Assembly: GCF_036588685.1 (NCBI RefSeq)
Contig: NC_086378.1
Span: forward strand, 43,315,578 to 43,379,577
Source of the DNA: Mytilus trossulus
Lineage: Eukaryota; Mollusca; Bivalvia; Mytilida; Mytilidae
DNA length: 64,000 nucleotides
Direction of reading: 5' to 3'
The notes beneath the pieces are model-generated. The model was given only the letters and a program-made list of their open reading frames with translations, made no database searches and was not told the origin of the DNA. The stretch's first letter is position 1. Every line of letters begins with the position of its first letter. Both the position numbers and the translations under genes were made by a program. Below, one piece after another: positions 45,946-56,287 of this stretch.

Positions 45946-48082
45946 TTATATAAATTCATGGCTCATACCATTTTGAAATTTAATTCTGCATTTGTTGTCA
46001 TTATACATTGATTGGATGACATTAAAAAGCTTGCCTGGAAGTCTGTTTTGGAGTAGAATGTAGAATAAACCCTCCCTCCAGACAGTATCAAAGGCTTTTC
46101 GCAGATCTATAAATGCTGCAAAAATTTTCTTTTTTTTAGTTTTATATTTGTCTACAATAGACTTTAATGAGAAGATATGATCTGCTGTTCTAGCTTTTTC
46201 TTTGAAGCCAATCTGATTTTCACTTATCAAATTATTAGTGTTAATAAACTTCATTAGTCTAGTGTGTATAATTTTATTGAATAATTTTCCCAAATTAGAA
46301 GTCAATGAGATACCTCTATAATTAGAGGGGTCAGATTTGTTCCCCTTTTTATGAATTAAAGTAATCAAACTTTTGTTCCATAATTTTGGGAAGCTGCCTT
46401 TCATAAATACTAGGTTGAAAAGTTTTAATAGGGGTTCTAATAATACTGGCATACCGCATTTAATCATTTCATTAGAAATTAAGTCTTCAGCTGATGATTT
46501 ACCATTTTTAAGTGTTTTAACTGCATTTAAAATTTCAGCTGGCTGGATTTGTTTATTAAATTCGTTGTCAGAGTTGCATGTATTTAGTGTCTTTTTTAAG
46601 GCTGTTAATTTTTCAATAATTATGTCATGGAATTTATTGTTTTGGATGTTAGAAGTACTGTTCATTTTTTTAAAGTAGTTTATAAATAATTCTTGATCAA
46701 AATGGTTTTCCTCTTTTATTTCTGAAAGAGAACTTAATTTGTTAAGTAAATTCCAAAATGTCTTTGGGTCTTTTTTCATATTTAGTGAAATTTGGTCACA
46801 GATTTGACTCTTGTAATTTCTTTCTTCTTGTTTACACCTTCTTCGAAATTTAGATTTGAATGAGTAAAATGATTTTCTATAGGATCCGTTGTCTGGAAAC
46901 TTATTTACAAGTAAACAGTACTTTTTAACTGTAGTATGGAGGTCATGACAAGAGTCTGAGAACCATGGTTTTTTACTTTTCTTAATAGGCCTATTCATGA
47001 TTTTCTTTTGAACAAATTTAGTTGATAAAAGTGCCGTATCACACAAAATAGCGTTGAATTTTTCAACAGCTGAATTAGAATCAATCTGTTTATTATTTAC
47101 AAATTCATCTAGTCTTTGTTTTACATGTGAGTTTTGAATGTTTGTAGTATAACAATCCATTGCTTTGTTATCCCAAAAAAATTTACCAGGGAGAGGATCT
47201 AATTTTGTCTCTATAGTTTTACATTTTTGAAAGCAAGTAAGTAAAGAGCAACTGATAGGACAGTGATCTGATATTGGAGTAAAATCACTAACTTTAAAGT
47301 TTCCAATGCATTGTAATATATTAGAAGACACAAGTGTATAGTCTACAAGACTGGAACCATTATATGTTATACATGTACATTTGCCCAAAGGGTCTCCAAT
47401 AGTTCTTCCGTTCAGTATTCTGAGTCCGGATTCTTTACATAAATCAATTAATAACTTTCCACTCTTATTTGCAGATTTTGAATCAAGATTATTTCTTAAA
47501 TTATGTGAGTCAATTGAATAATCATTGTCTTTTGATTTTGGGAATTTTGCTTCATCAATCAGGAATAGTATTACTAGTAGTATATGCATTAAAATCACCT
47601 TGAATTACAATATCTCCAAGTTGACTATAGTGCTCAATATTTCTTAGCAACTTTGAATAAACTTCATTTATGTCTTCTGTACAACCAGAAGAATATTCTG
47701 GTGAAAAATATACTGTAGCCATAAAAATATCATTCTTAAGATTAAAAAAATGTTTATCTAGTTTAACCCATACAGCATTATTATGAGTACAAGTTAGTTT
47801 GGATATACCTTTATATATAGAACTTCTGACATACAGAGAAATACCACCAGAACCACGTCTGGCTCTTTTATGTTTTTTCCTGGTACTATTACATATAAAA
47901 TCAAATCCAGGTATATTATCTACAGGTTTACCACTGTCACTCCAAGTTTCAACAAGACTAATAATATGCATTTTTGATACAAAATTTACAAATGCATGAT
48001 CAGTAATTTTTTCTGAATTTAAACCTTGAATATTCCACATGCCAATGTTAAGGTTATATTCAGTAGAACTAAGTTTTGGCAT
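45946..48082 (-). pseudogene. LINE C endonuclease/reverse transcriptase ORF, 5' part (broken)
   Basis: Two overlapping frames, 47555-48082 and 45946-47598, encode the endonuclease N-terminus and then the rest of the endonuclease, a linker and the first half of the reverse transcriptase through the first catalytic motif (FIDLRKAFDTVW). A single indel separates them just after QGDFNAYTTSN. Because the downstream frame runs 550 residues without a stop, the element was probably intact until fairly recently. Confidence 0.85.
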
Positions 48083-48846
48083 TATTTTAGTAAAATGATT
48101 TAAAGTATAAGTTAAAAGGACAAAATTGGAGTTGATTTTGGATGATCCTTTGTCAAGGAATTGATAATTTTAAAATTACAATGGACTAAATGATCCATTT
48201 TTTGTATTTTTACTATAAATGGTTAATAGGAGTTTCATTATTTTTATGATTTATCATATATAACATAAAGATAGGATGAAAAATGTTTTCCTTTTATAAA
48301 CAGTATAGAATGAAAAAAATGGTGTTTTCATTTCTCTTTCTCATTACTATGAATATTCATACTTTATATATATATATATATTTGAAAAGAACAAATAAAA
48401 CAACAACGAAAAAAAAATTAAAAAAAAAACCCACATAAATGTAATTTTGAAAACGTACGCGTGTGGCGAGAGGTGCTTTCAATGTAGGTGGATGTCAGCC
48501 ATAGCGTGCATTCTCATTTTTTGTAACCAACCGTTCAAATATAATTCCTTTTCGGATTCAATTATGACTCAGGGGAGGTTTACTAATTTACTCTGAAGCG
48601 GCAAAATCAGAAAAGCGCTCCGGACCCAGAACCCCAAAACTAATTACTTCAGGTGTTCCAATCATTTCGATGACCGAAATTGGGGTTATAGAATTGGATG
48701 TGTCTGAAATGTTTTTTGGAGTATTTGTATGTTTAACTAATGTAAATAATACATCACAAACTGAAAGGCTTTGATCTTTCGCTAGAACAGGCTATACAAC
48801 TTCATACTTTGGCGTCCTAATTACAATGCGATAATATCAGATTATT

Positions 48847-48971
48847 ACATGTAATTTTTCATATCGCATGTATTATCAGCCTTAGGTTCAATATCAGCCC
48901 AAGAGCCGCATGACTCGAGAGCTGATATTGACCGAGGGCTGATAATACATGCGATATGAAAAATGACATGT
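48847..48971. mobile_element. Nested foldback element
   Basis: The outer arms, acatgtaatttttcatatcg through cagcc (48847-48882) and ggctgataatacatgcgata through gacatgt (48937-48971), are inverted repeats. Inside them a second hairpin pairs tcaatatcagc (48889-48899) with gctgatattga (48921-48931). It has no coding content and lies in the 7.4-kb intron. Confidence 0.7.
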
Positions 48972-49662
48972 TATGATCTTTTTATCATATGCTTCAACAA
49001 TGGAGAAAAATCACAGATTCATATATTGATCATTTTACGTGGTTCCCAAATAGAAGTTCAAAGAGTGAAAAGTTCACGGACGTCGGACTCCAAATTTAGT
49101 ACATTCGATATGAAATCTTTCTACCAGATGCCTCAACAGAAAAAGAACCATTTTAATATGGACGAAACGACAAAAAAAATTATTCAAAAATATACATTAT
49201 GAACACTGTTTGAAACTTTTAAAAAAACGCATTTATTTAATAATTGGATTTTTTTTTTTTTTTTTTTTTTATTTTACAAAATATACTTTCCAGTATCCAA
49301 ATAATTGTTTCGTTAATAAAATTGAGATTGTACACTACTTTTAAGTTTTTTAGTGAAAATGTAGCATTGAGGTATATTTTCCGGAATTTGCCGAGCATCA
49401 CCGGAATGCCATGCGATAACGTTACGGAAAGGCATGTGATAACACTCGAAGCATGTGATTAACTTTTCATATCAGCCCGCTAAGCACCAATTCGAAAAAT
49501 ATGGAATTTACGTTGATTTAATGATATTATCATAGAGTAAAAAACCATATGTTATTTAGTCTAAGTATATGATAAAATGTCCTTCGCTATAGCAGAATAT
49601 AAAAGAATGAATATGATGAAAAACACTTTCGGAAGATTCTTCTGTTTGATATGCATACTAAC

Positions 49663-49681
49663 CTTAATTCTGTAGAAAAAC
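49663..49681 (-). CDS. Possible 19-nt microexon of the metallopeptidase gene (alternative model)
   Basis: Flanked on the minus strand by tatattttgtag (acceptor) and GTTAGTATG (donor). It joins the second reading frame of exon 2 (which starts ATGAAGAATATGG at 50547) to exon 3 in phase: A then GT TTT TCT ACA GAA TTA AG then T. The resulting N-terminus would be MKNMVLLLLLDAFCQ then SFSTELS, giving a 275-residue protein. In the preferred 287-residue model this exon is skipped. If it were included there, translation would stop early in exon 3. Confidence 0.3.
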
Positions 49682-50369
49682 CTACAAAATATAAAGTAAA
49701 ATATGAAGAAATAACTATATTGAAATAACATACGTAAAAATACGTTATTTTTCGCTATTATACCTTTTACACTTTTTTAAAATTTCCTGTACAAGAGTTC
49801 ACGATAGAGGAATTTCTTTATAGTTACAGAAAAAAACAACAATGAAAAATAGAACTCTTCATTGAGGTGTTATACAGTAAATGATTGCATGGTGTTTGTT
49901 TACGTTCAGTAGCAATATGTTCTTGCATGGCGAGGAAGAGTACAAATTTACAATCAATACAATAGATTTTTGTCATTGACAAGAAAAACAAGAAAAATAT
50001 CTACAAGTTTACAATTTTTTACATGAAATGTTTAGCATTAAGACAAAAAGAGTACCGTCGTCGTAATGTTATCGCCAGTGTATGTTTCTTCTCTGTTGGT
50101 TCGTTTTGTTTGTTAAAGAAAATGTATTGGATTTGATTTTATAGGTAACTTAACTTATCCGGAGCTTATCATCAAAAAGTTTCGCCTTTAAAAGCATCAA
50201 AATTACATTTAATTTGCTCGTTGAATTTGACCCCAAAAAGCATTCACAATTTGTCTAAAACTGTTATCAATAGAATTTCCTCATATATTCCTGTACAGAA
50301 TTATGAATTACTCTCCGTTTTTTTCAACGAGGTTTTCACTGATTATGTCTCTTATCATTTGTATCAAAA

Positions 50370-50497
50370 ATAAAATTGAGAATGGAAATTGGGAACGTAT
50401 CAAAGAGACAACAACCCGACCAAAGAGCAGACAACAGCCGAAGGCCACCAATGGTTCTTCAATGCAGCGAGAAACTCCCGCATCGGGAGGCGTGTAC
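50370..50497 (+). repeat. Dispersed repeat abutting a splice donor
   Basis: This contains gagaatggaaattgggaacg, then gaccaaagagcagacaacag and cagcgagaaactcccgcatc. It is the same family as 23950. Its homology ends at about ggaggcgtg, 4-6 bases from the exon 2 splice donor on the opposite strand (50501). Confidence 0.75.
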
Positions 50498-50501
50498 TTA
50501 C

Positions 50502-50577
50502 TTTGACAGAAGGCGTCTAGTAACAATAGAAGAACCATATTCTTCATGTTTTGGAAAAGCAGAGCAAGTTACCACAA
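50502..50577 (-). CDS. Secreted HExxH metallopeptidase, exon 2
   Basis: In the preferred model this gives residues 9 (completed) to 33 plus two bases: IVVTCSAFPKHEEYG then SSIVTRRLLS. The acceptor tattatcattttacag is strong and the donor is TCAAA then GTAAGT. Phase 1 on entry and phase 2 on exit match exons 1 and 3; the exit codon AA plus T makes Asn34. The hydrophobic stretch ends CSA before FPK, a plausible signal peptidase site. The same exon read one frame over starts ATG at 50547 and encodes MKNMVLLLLLDAFCQ, a second signal-like sequence. Confidence 0.6.
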
Positions 50578-50840
50578 CTGTAAAATGATAATAATTACAA
50601 TATGACTGGTATTTAAAGTGTTGAAAAATGCCATTAATAGTAAATTTACAAAGGAACCAAATCAAAATTACTTCCTTAAACGTTTCGTGTTTTTCTTGAA
50701 TATATCACAGGCTGTTCAAATCAATCAGACACTTTCATCTATTACTTGGAAATTTAGTTTTTCTTGATAATGAAACAATGATTAAATACAATATTGATTT
50801 ATAATATAAACAAGTATTATTTTATAAACTCAATACTTAC

Positions 50841-50865
50841 TTGCAGTAATAGTTTTAGTATCCAT
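50841..50865 (-). CDS. Secreted HExxH metallopeptidase, exon 1 (start codon)
   Basis: Starts with ATG at 50865 and encodes MDTKTITA plus one base. The donor is GCAA then GTAAGTATT, a strong site. Joined to exon 2 it gives MDTKTITAIVVTCSA, a short basic/polar start with a hydrophobic core, as expected of a signal peptide. TATAAAG occurs on the minus strand at plus 50891-50897, about 26 bases upstream of the ATG. If that is the TATA box the leader would be almost absent, so it may be coincidental. Total for the seven exons is 864 nt, 287 residues. Confidence 0.55.
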
Positions 50866-52780
50866 CGAAAATATAGGCCTTTGGAATCTACTTTATATTG
50901 AAAAATTAAGAATAAAAACAGGGATTGTTCAATGAATGTTTTAGCATTTAGATATTTAAATATATGTAACAGTGATGCATCTTTTTGTAGATTTAAAAGA
51001 AATTAAGATCATTTAATAAATAAAGTTCAATCAAATTTACACATCATTTAATACTTTTGTACTATTTCGACAATTTATTCAAATGGTATTTTATTATTCC
51101 GGAAGAAAAGAGAGAATAATGGGCACTTAGTCTGTTTTAAAAGGCAGACTTCGAGTTATTTAAGGTCGCTCTTTTGTTTGAAAAGATTAAATATATTGGT
51201 ATTTTTTTTAAGATAAGTATAAGTGCTTTCCAATTTTTGATTTGTATCAAATTATAGCTCTTCTATTATAAACCTTATAAAACGCAACATTTAGAATTTT
51301 GGAGAAAAAAAACCTCTTTATTATAAACGACCGTAATGATATAAAAGTTTCGAATTTCACATGCACAGTTTCGTTTATCATGGGGTCTTAAAAAAACGAC
51401 CTTACTTAAATTTTATTTGTAGAAAGAGTTTGAAATATATTTATCAGTGTTTTTAAAATTATAAATGTTACGTTGTATAGGGTTTGTAATACAAGAGATG
51501 TTATTTGAGATTCACTTATAAGCTCGTTTGAGTAATTTCACATGATCTTCAAACGAATCTGAATTCACGAGAAATCCAACTTGACTGGCAAAGATATTTA
51601 AGTGAAACAAACTAAAAGGACAGGTTTAGAGTTGCTAGGACTTGTACAAATTGTACCATATTCATTGAACACGTTCTGTAGTTTGAAGATTACATAAATG
51701 TACCAAAAGAACAAGTTAATTTTGTACCTACAAATGCACCAGTTGTATATAATTGTACATTTGAGGTGGAATAGTTATAGACAGTTCAGTATAGAACGCA
51801 AAGATCACATATACGCGCTCACTGATAGATACAGTTTACTTTGGATTTACATTTCGGATCCAGTATCAAACTGGTAACGAACATTGTACATAATAGAACT
51901 AAACTGCTTACCAATTGAGAATGGAGACGTAGAATTTGGTGTGCCAAAGAGACAAAAATCCGACCAAAGGACAGAATACAGCACAAGTGTACACTTTCCA
52001 CCAGAAAGTCGATACGATATGCTGTCCTATATAGCATACATGAGGCATCAGAATAAATGTCAACTCTTTTATATCAAAGTAGTTGTTATATAATCCTTGT
52101 TTTTTCTCTATTTGCTGTTAATACATAACTTACAGTATAATGCTCATAGATTATTATGGAGTAAACGTTATTGCTCTTCAACTTCTTACATGATTGACCA
52201 TTAAAAAGCAACGAGCGTCAATGATTTGTCTTTTGTGAACAAAATGTACGTCTTGGCATACAAAATCATAAGCCTGGAATCTTTAATGAGTTTATTATAC
52301 ATATAAATTTAATCAGGTGTGATATGTTATTTAATTGTAATGTAATATATTTGAATAATATGTCTAATATAAAATTAACCAGAGAATAGTCTAAATGCAG
52401 TCAAAGGAGAAATCTAGCCAGAAGAACATGTGCACGCCTTGTTCATATTTTATTAATCATCACATTAACTACTTGCTATCCGTTCAACATATTGACTAAC
52501 AATTCTTATGCTGTGTTGTTACACCACTTTCCGTGTCTATGGGGAGGGTTGAGAGCGCACAACCATGTTTTACATGCTCTGCCCTGGCTCATTCTTTGAG
52601 TGTCGGTTTCAAGCTATCGGAAGCTGCAGTTTAGTTGTTGCTGTTGGTCCATGTCTGTTATATTTGTTATTCGTAAATTGTATTGTTATAAATTATACTC
52701 AGTCGTGTTGTGTTCCTCGATTTAACTGTTTTACATTTTGAATGAAAGGGCCTATTATAACTGACTATACAGTATTGGCT
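50866..52780. other. Intergenic, no gene seen
   Basis: This interval separates the metallopeptidase start from the GPCR at 53868. It holds a diverged copy of the 23950-type repeat at about 51905-51985 (gccaaagagacaaaaatccg) and a repeat-like block around 52545-52740. No exon was found. Confidence 0.4.
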
Positions 52781-52789
52781 TTTCCCATT

Positions 52790-52890
52790 GGTTAATGCCG
52801 TACGGTGACCTATAATGGTTATATCTTCGTCATTTTAAATCTCAGATTGGTAGATAGTTGTCTCAATGGTAGTCATACCACGTCTCCTTA
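52790..52890 (-). repeat. Dispersed repeat (gatgtggtatga family), minus strand
   Basis: The plus strand reads taatgccgtacggtgaccta, then gatagttgtctcaatggtag and tcataccacgtctcc. Confidence 0.8.
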
Positions 52891-53867
52891 TTTGAATTTT
52901 TATATCAAATTACAACTTCAGTATATGTTTTCAAAATGAATAAACGACAAACTATCTGCTTGATTGATTTTGTTCAGTGAATAATTTTTCATGGTATGGA
53001 ATCCATAAGGGCTAAAACTAAAATAACCCGGCGTTTTTCTCTTGACCCGTTTTTACTAAAGGACGTAAACTATGCCTTCTCAACCTGACACATAGTTTTT
53101 GGTTCAAACAATGCCAGCTTAATGTATTCATTGTTTTTGTATACACGTCGAATGGACAAAAAAAAATAAACAAGGATTTTCAGTGTTTAATACGACAATA
53201 ATTTGACAAAAATTTCATATAAAAACATGAATACATTTGTAACAAAGTCACAGAAATGTATATGAACAACGATATGCTCAACATGATTTTGACACACGAT
53301 TATTTCTATAGATTTCAGAAATATTTCTGATGACAAAGGACATTTGGAAATGTTGAATTTTATACTGTTTAAACTTTTATAAATAATATATTTGCAACTT
53401 GTCCGTTTCTTTGCATGTGTTTATAAATTTAATAATATGTAAGGCATGATATGTTCACGATTTTCATTCGATAAAGCAATTATTATTTTGATTGACTTGT
53501 AGAACATTTTAACAGCTTAAAGTGACAAAAATCTACATAAAATGCAGACATGCCAAATGATGATTCTAGCAAACAATGAGAACACCAAAATAGGACTAAG
53601 CGCAAATGGTTCATAAAAACTAAAATATCTGCAACTTTAAAAAAAAAAAAAAGCATATTTAAAAAATAAGAGACATAATGGAAAAACTGTGGATTCATTA
53701 TTTTCGTAGGATAGCAATTTTCGTGGATTTTGTGTGTAAAGATAACTGACCACGAAATTAAATGTTCAACGAATGACAAACTTTCCTATGGTAATGTTTC
53801 CATGTCGTTTGTTTCTCCTTTTGCGACAGGTGTTGTGTTTTCGTTGTTTAATTGTCCGCCAACTTCA

Positions 53868-55163
53868 CTAATTATATATATAAGTCTCCTTTGATGTTTT
53901 AATTGTATCTTCATCGTGTGTTGGTTGTTTTACACAACGAATCACCGCCTCGTTGTGAATTGACCCTTCAACATCAATAACTGCAATTTCGATGTGGATT
54001 GGTCTCTTGGCATGATTTACTGTATCTTCGCCGTTTGTTATTGATTTTGTTCTGCTTCCATCATCACTTAGTATACAAGACTGTGTTTTGAAGTTTCCTA
54101 ATCTCTCTTTTTTTCTACACATTACACATCGAATATTCTTTATGCTGGTGAAAAATAAATCCCAAATAGCCATTCGAAGTTTCCTACTCATTATAATGTA
54201 GATCACAAAGTTTGACATACAACCTATCAAAGTGAATAACTTCATACTTTCTACCAATAAAAATGAAAATGTTATCTTATCTCCAATTTGGAAAGAGATC
54301 GCTACGTATACTTTGTACAATACTAGTAGCGCAAATTCAAAACGAGTCGTTTCTATTTGAGCGTACATCCGAGGGTAAATTGCTATAAATAGGGCTATTT
54401 TGGGAATTTCTGTTAAAAGAAATACAGCCAGTACTATGCTAATCATGATAGAAGACCTTCGTTCTTGTCGTCTCTGTTCGGTTTGTAGATTGTGGAATCG
54501 ATTTGTGGACAGTTTGTACACAATGTACAATGTCGAAACCAGCATGAGAATTGAAGAAGTGATAGTAATTGCAATATGTAAAAAGGTGTAGACAACAGAT
54601 GTGTAATGCAGTAAGTCAGTTTGGTTGTTCCAGATTACTAAATCTCCAGAAAAAGTTAAGGTTAAATGTCTGGGTATGTCCAAAGCTATCGTAAAAACCA
54701 AACACAAAAAGCAATAAACGACACATTTGAATTTGTTTACATATCTTTTCGTCCAAAACGGGAACATTATAGCAAGTACTTTTTGTATTCCAAGACTGGT
54801 TGTTAACATTACTGACAACAAATGGAAGCTCTTTTCGCATAGAGACATATGCACGTTTATTGCAGAGTATGGAAACTCCATGGGTACGAAAAAAACATCG
54901 ACGTTGCGTTCTATGATAGGTTGAAAGATTGGCTGAAGTCCATAGGAACAGAACGCTGTTAGTCCATCTGCTATGGCTAATCCTTGCATTAAAACAGACG
55001 AAGGCGATTTCAATCCTTTACGAAACAATAAAATCACCACCAGGACATTAAAAATTATTGTGATATACGACAAAACACAACCAGCAATAAAGACATCTAA
55101 CGAAATAAGACCAGGATCAACGTATATTAAATATTTCATGATAAATATTTTACTCATTCTCAT
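53868..55163 (-). CDS. Peptide-type G protein-coupled receptor lacking DRY, intronless
   Basis: A 431-residue receptor from the ATG at 55163. TM1 is about 23-48 (Asn39), and TM2 contains LAIAD (62-66). TM3 starts near Cys109 and runs through LLSVMLTTSLGIQKVLAI, where the DRY position reads QKV (127-129), then FPFW. TM4 is about 147-163, and an N-glycosylation sequon is at Asn180. TM5 is about 189-216, TM6 about 237-263 (FLLTEIPK). A long third extracellular segment leads into TM7 with CMSNFVIY (335-342) in place of NPxxY, then SRKLRMAIW. The TM2/TM3/TM6 wording resembles invertebrate sex-peptide/myoinhibitory-peptide and FMRFamide-type receptors (the Srw-like group), which are expanded in lophotrochozoans; that assignment is from memory. 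The C-terminal tail of about 80 residues is hydrophilic. The frame is intact, so I take it as a functional plasma-membrane receptor. Confidence 0.85.
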   Translation of the reverse strand: MRMSKIFIMKYLIYVDPGLISLDVFIAGCVLSYITIIFNVLVVILLFRKGLKSPSSVLMQGLAIADGLTAFCSYGLQPIFQPIIERNVDVFFVPMEFPYSAINVHMSLCEKSFHLLSVMLTTSLGIQKVLAIMFPFWTKRYVNKFKCVVYCFLCLVFTIALDIPRHLTLTFSGDLVIWNNQTDLLHYTSVVYTFLHIAITITSSILMLVSTLYIVYKLSTNRFHNLQTEQRRQERRSSIMISIVLAVFLLTEIPKIALFIAIYPRMYAQIETTRFEFALLVLYKVYVAISFQIGDKITFSFLLVESMKLFTLIGCMSNFVIYIIMSRKLRMAIWDLFFTSIKNIRCVMCRKKERLGNFKTQSCILSDDGSRTKSITNGEDTVNHAKRPIHIEIAVIDVEGSIHNEAVIRCVKQPTHDEDTIKTSKETYIYN

Positions 55164-55229
55164 AAAGTTCCTTTTACAAGGATTCCGAAATTTTGCCTTT
55201 ATATCGATAGCTATTATTGTCTAACGTCG

Positions 55230-56090
55230 ACCACAATATACTCCAAGTGAATCCACTAAAACATAACTCCTTTATATGTGACTGTGAGCATTTCACATTT
55301 TAATGAGAAGAGTTGTAATATATATCCCAATCTATTAGGTTTAATAATCTGTCCTATTCTGAAACTCAGAAGACCTCTTAGCATACAAACAAGATGCTAA
55401 ATGAGGCCCTAATTAAGAAGTATGGATTTTAAGGTTTCATAATATTTGATAATTAGTTTTTATGTACCGTTTTTGGTTTAAAAGTCAATTTAAGTGTTCT
55501 TATGAGTGTCATGAAATATTATTATTTTTGCTAATAGCAATAAATTAAAGAAAATTTGACTCTTTTTCATTAAATTCGTGTAGAAAGAAATGTACTTTAA
55601 CAAAAGGTGTTGATGGCATTATGCAACAAAGGAAAACCGGTACCATACCAAACAAAGGGGGACTGAACACCAATAGAGGAAAATAGATTGACACTGAACA
55701 CCATCCCCAAAATTTTAAGGTAGATCATAAGTATATACTTTTTGAGATAGAATTTTCTTATGCTTAGCAAAAAGAAAGATTTTACTATATGGCTTTTGTT
55801 CTCTCAAAAATATAATAAAAAGCATGGGTCACCATGCCATTTTCCCAGCTATGAGTCGTTTAAAATTGCCTAAATTTTGTAAGATTGTTCATAAAAAACA
55901 CTTTTAAGTGCATAAACAAACATTTATGAGATAATAATTTGGGATAAATAGCAACGATAGGTTTTATGATATGTTTTAAGAAAATAAAAAGACAAAAAGG
56001 TGTCACCGAACTTGTTTTCTTATTAGAAGTAAAAATTTAAAAAAAATCCCTATCAGTCCAGTATATATTTTTTTACTAAAAGAGTTGAAC
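55230..56090. other. Intergenic, no gene seen
   Basis: This is the 5' flank of the GPCR at 55163 followed by AT-rich DNA. A block around 55810-55850 (gcatgggtcaccatgcc) recalls the interior of the TTAA element at 15234, which has ggggtcaccgttcaatt, so a decayed relative may be present. Confidence 0.35.
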
Positions 56091-56096
56091 GGATAT

Positions 56097-56218
56097 AGGA
56101 AGATGTGGTATGAGTGCCAATGAGACAACTCTCCATCCAACTAACAATTTATAAAAGTAAACCATTATAGGTCAAGGTGCGGCCTTCAACACAGAGCCTT
56201 GGCTCACACCAAACAGCC
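56097..56218 (+). repeat. Dispersed repeat (gatgtggtatga family), full-length form
   Basis: This reads ggaagatgtggtatgagtgc through caagtgcggccttcaacaca-like sequence and gagccttggctcacacc. It closely matches the copy at 27710. Confidence 0.87.
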
Positions 56219-56287
56219 TCAAAAATTAGTAATTTGTGAAATCATTCAAACGGGAAAACCAACAGTCTAATCTATATAAAAAATTTG

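Larger units (their letters stand above)
44353..48110 (-). mobile_element. Near full-length but mutated LINE, copy C, in an intron
   Basis: On the minus strand the order is an AP-type endonuclease, a reverse transcriptase and a C-terminal zinc-knuckle region. The endonuclease (48082 down to about 47250) has LNIGMWNIQGLN, LVETW, QGDFNA and SDHCPIS. The reverse transcriptase has SNYRGISLTSNLGKLFNK, FIDLRKAFDTVW, VKQGDVLSPTLFNIYINGL and LLYADDIILLSE. The C-terminal region has RICLSCNRQEIEDEYHFFSI. Defects are a frameshift in 47555-47598, an in-frame TAA at 45946-45948 and a frameshift near 45288, so it is inactive. The 3' tail is a repeated ATTGTCT (plus 44354-44371). No ORF1 was recognised. Confidence 0.9.

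Noticed and set aside
55163-55224. Start of the second GPCR further upstream.
   Set aside because: No in-frame ATG precedes 55163 before a stop, and MRMSKIF leads directly into TM1 at a normal distance.
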